DNA of 6,128 nucleotides from Mailhella sp. (GTDB lineage: Bacteria > Desulfobacterota > Desulfovibrionia > Desulfovibrionales > Desulfovibrionaceae), in assembly GCA_017522745.1 (NCBI GenBank), contig JAFWYI010000278.1:1-6128 (forward strand), written 5' to 3'. A program made the position numbers and the translations under genes. This document shows, in pieces, positions 5,837-6,128 of this stretch. Numbering within the stretch: the stretch's first letter is position 1; each line of letters opens with the position of its first letter. The notes under the pieces are model-generated. The model had not been told where the DNA came from. It saw only the letters and a list, made by a program, of their open reading frames with translations, and made no database searches.

Positions 5837-6017
5837 GCGAAAAAATGTCTATTTTTTGATTTTTTTACAGACCACGTAAATTTCCTGCGCAGACTCGACG
5901 GATTACGCCAAACTATCCCGCAGTTCTGTAAGATCCCCCCTCGGAACAGCAAGCAAGAAAAAAACTCTTCCGACGCTCCCAGTGGAAAGTTCTCCGCTGT
6001 GCCATTTTGCAGATACG

Positions 6018-6051
6018 AAAAAAGGGCTTACGACCTAAATCGTAAACCCTT
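6018..6051 (-). terminator. Intrinsic terminator of the second tRNA-Ala gene
   Basis: This is an exact copy of the terminator at 5679-5712: a 12-bp stem, 6-nt loop and T-run on the minus strand. It would isolate the second tRNA from the downstream first copy, so the two tRNAs are probably separate transcription units rather than a dimeric precursor. Confidence 0.9.
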
Positions 6052-6058
6052 GAAATTC

Positions 6059-6128
<70 letters not shown>

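Overview
The window looks like a chromosomal segment of a GC-rich Gram-negative anaerobe. Protein style, strong GC-ending codon bias in the main genes and the gene types would fit the Desulfovibrionaceae (Desulfovibrio, Bilophila or Mailhella type). That placement is an impression from sequence style, not a demonstrated assignment.

Positions 1-4823 hold a compact plus-strand operon of four genes closed by a clear intrinsic terminator. In order these are a DASS/SLC13-type anion transporter (51-1499), a secreted protein with a single C-terminal membrane anchor and no recognised family (1511-2221), an archaeal-type cofactor-independent phosphoglycerate mutase homologue (2218-3450), and a metallo-beta-lactamase/beta-CASP protein of the RNA-processing nuclease class (3516-4769). 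The first two are 11 nt apart, the second and third overlap by an ATGA, and a GC-rich hairpin without a U-tract lies before the fourth. The transporter and anchored protein look like an envelope pair. The two downstream enzymes are cytoplasmic metalloenzymes, and their link to the transporter is not obvious.

Positions 4824-5158 are a noncoding, partly very AT-rich region that probably carries the promoter and leader of the next gene. That gene (5159-5545) encodes a 128-residue cysteine-rich protein built from four 20-residue modules, each bounded by Cys and sharing a P-x3-AISR-x2-G-x2-S-x-L-[YF]-C pattern. I do not recognise the family. It stands alone between two terminators and is the most unusual item here.

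Positions 5671-6128 carry two copies of a minus-strand tRNA-Ala (anticodon GGC), the second cut by the window edge. Each is followed by an identical intrinsic terminator. The repeated block is identical over 119 bp, while the 214 to 220 bases between the copies are unique and hold a plausible stable-RNA promoter for the first copy.
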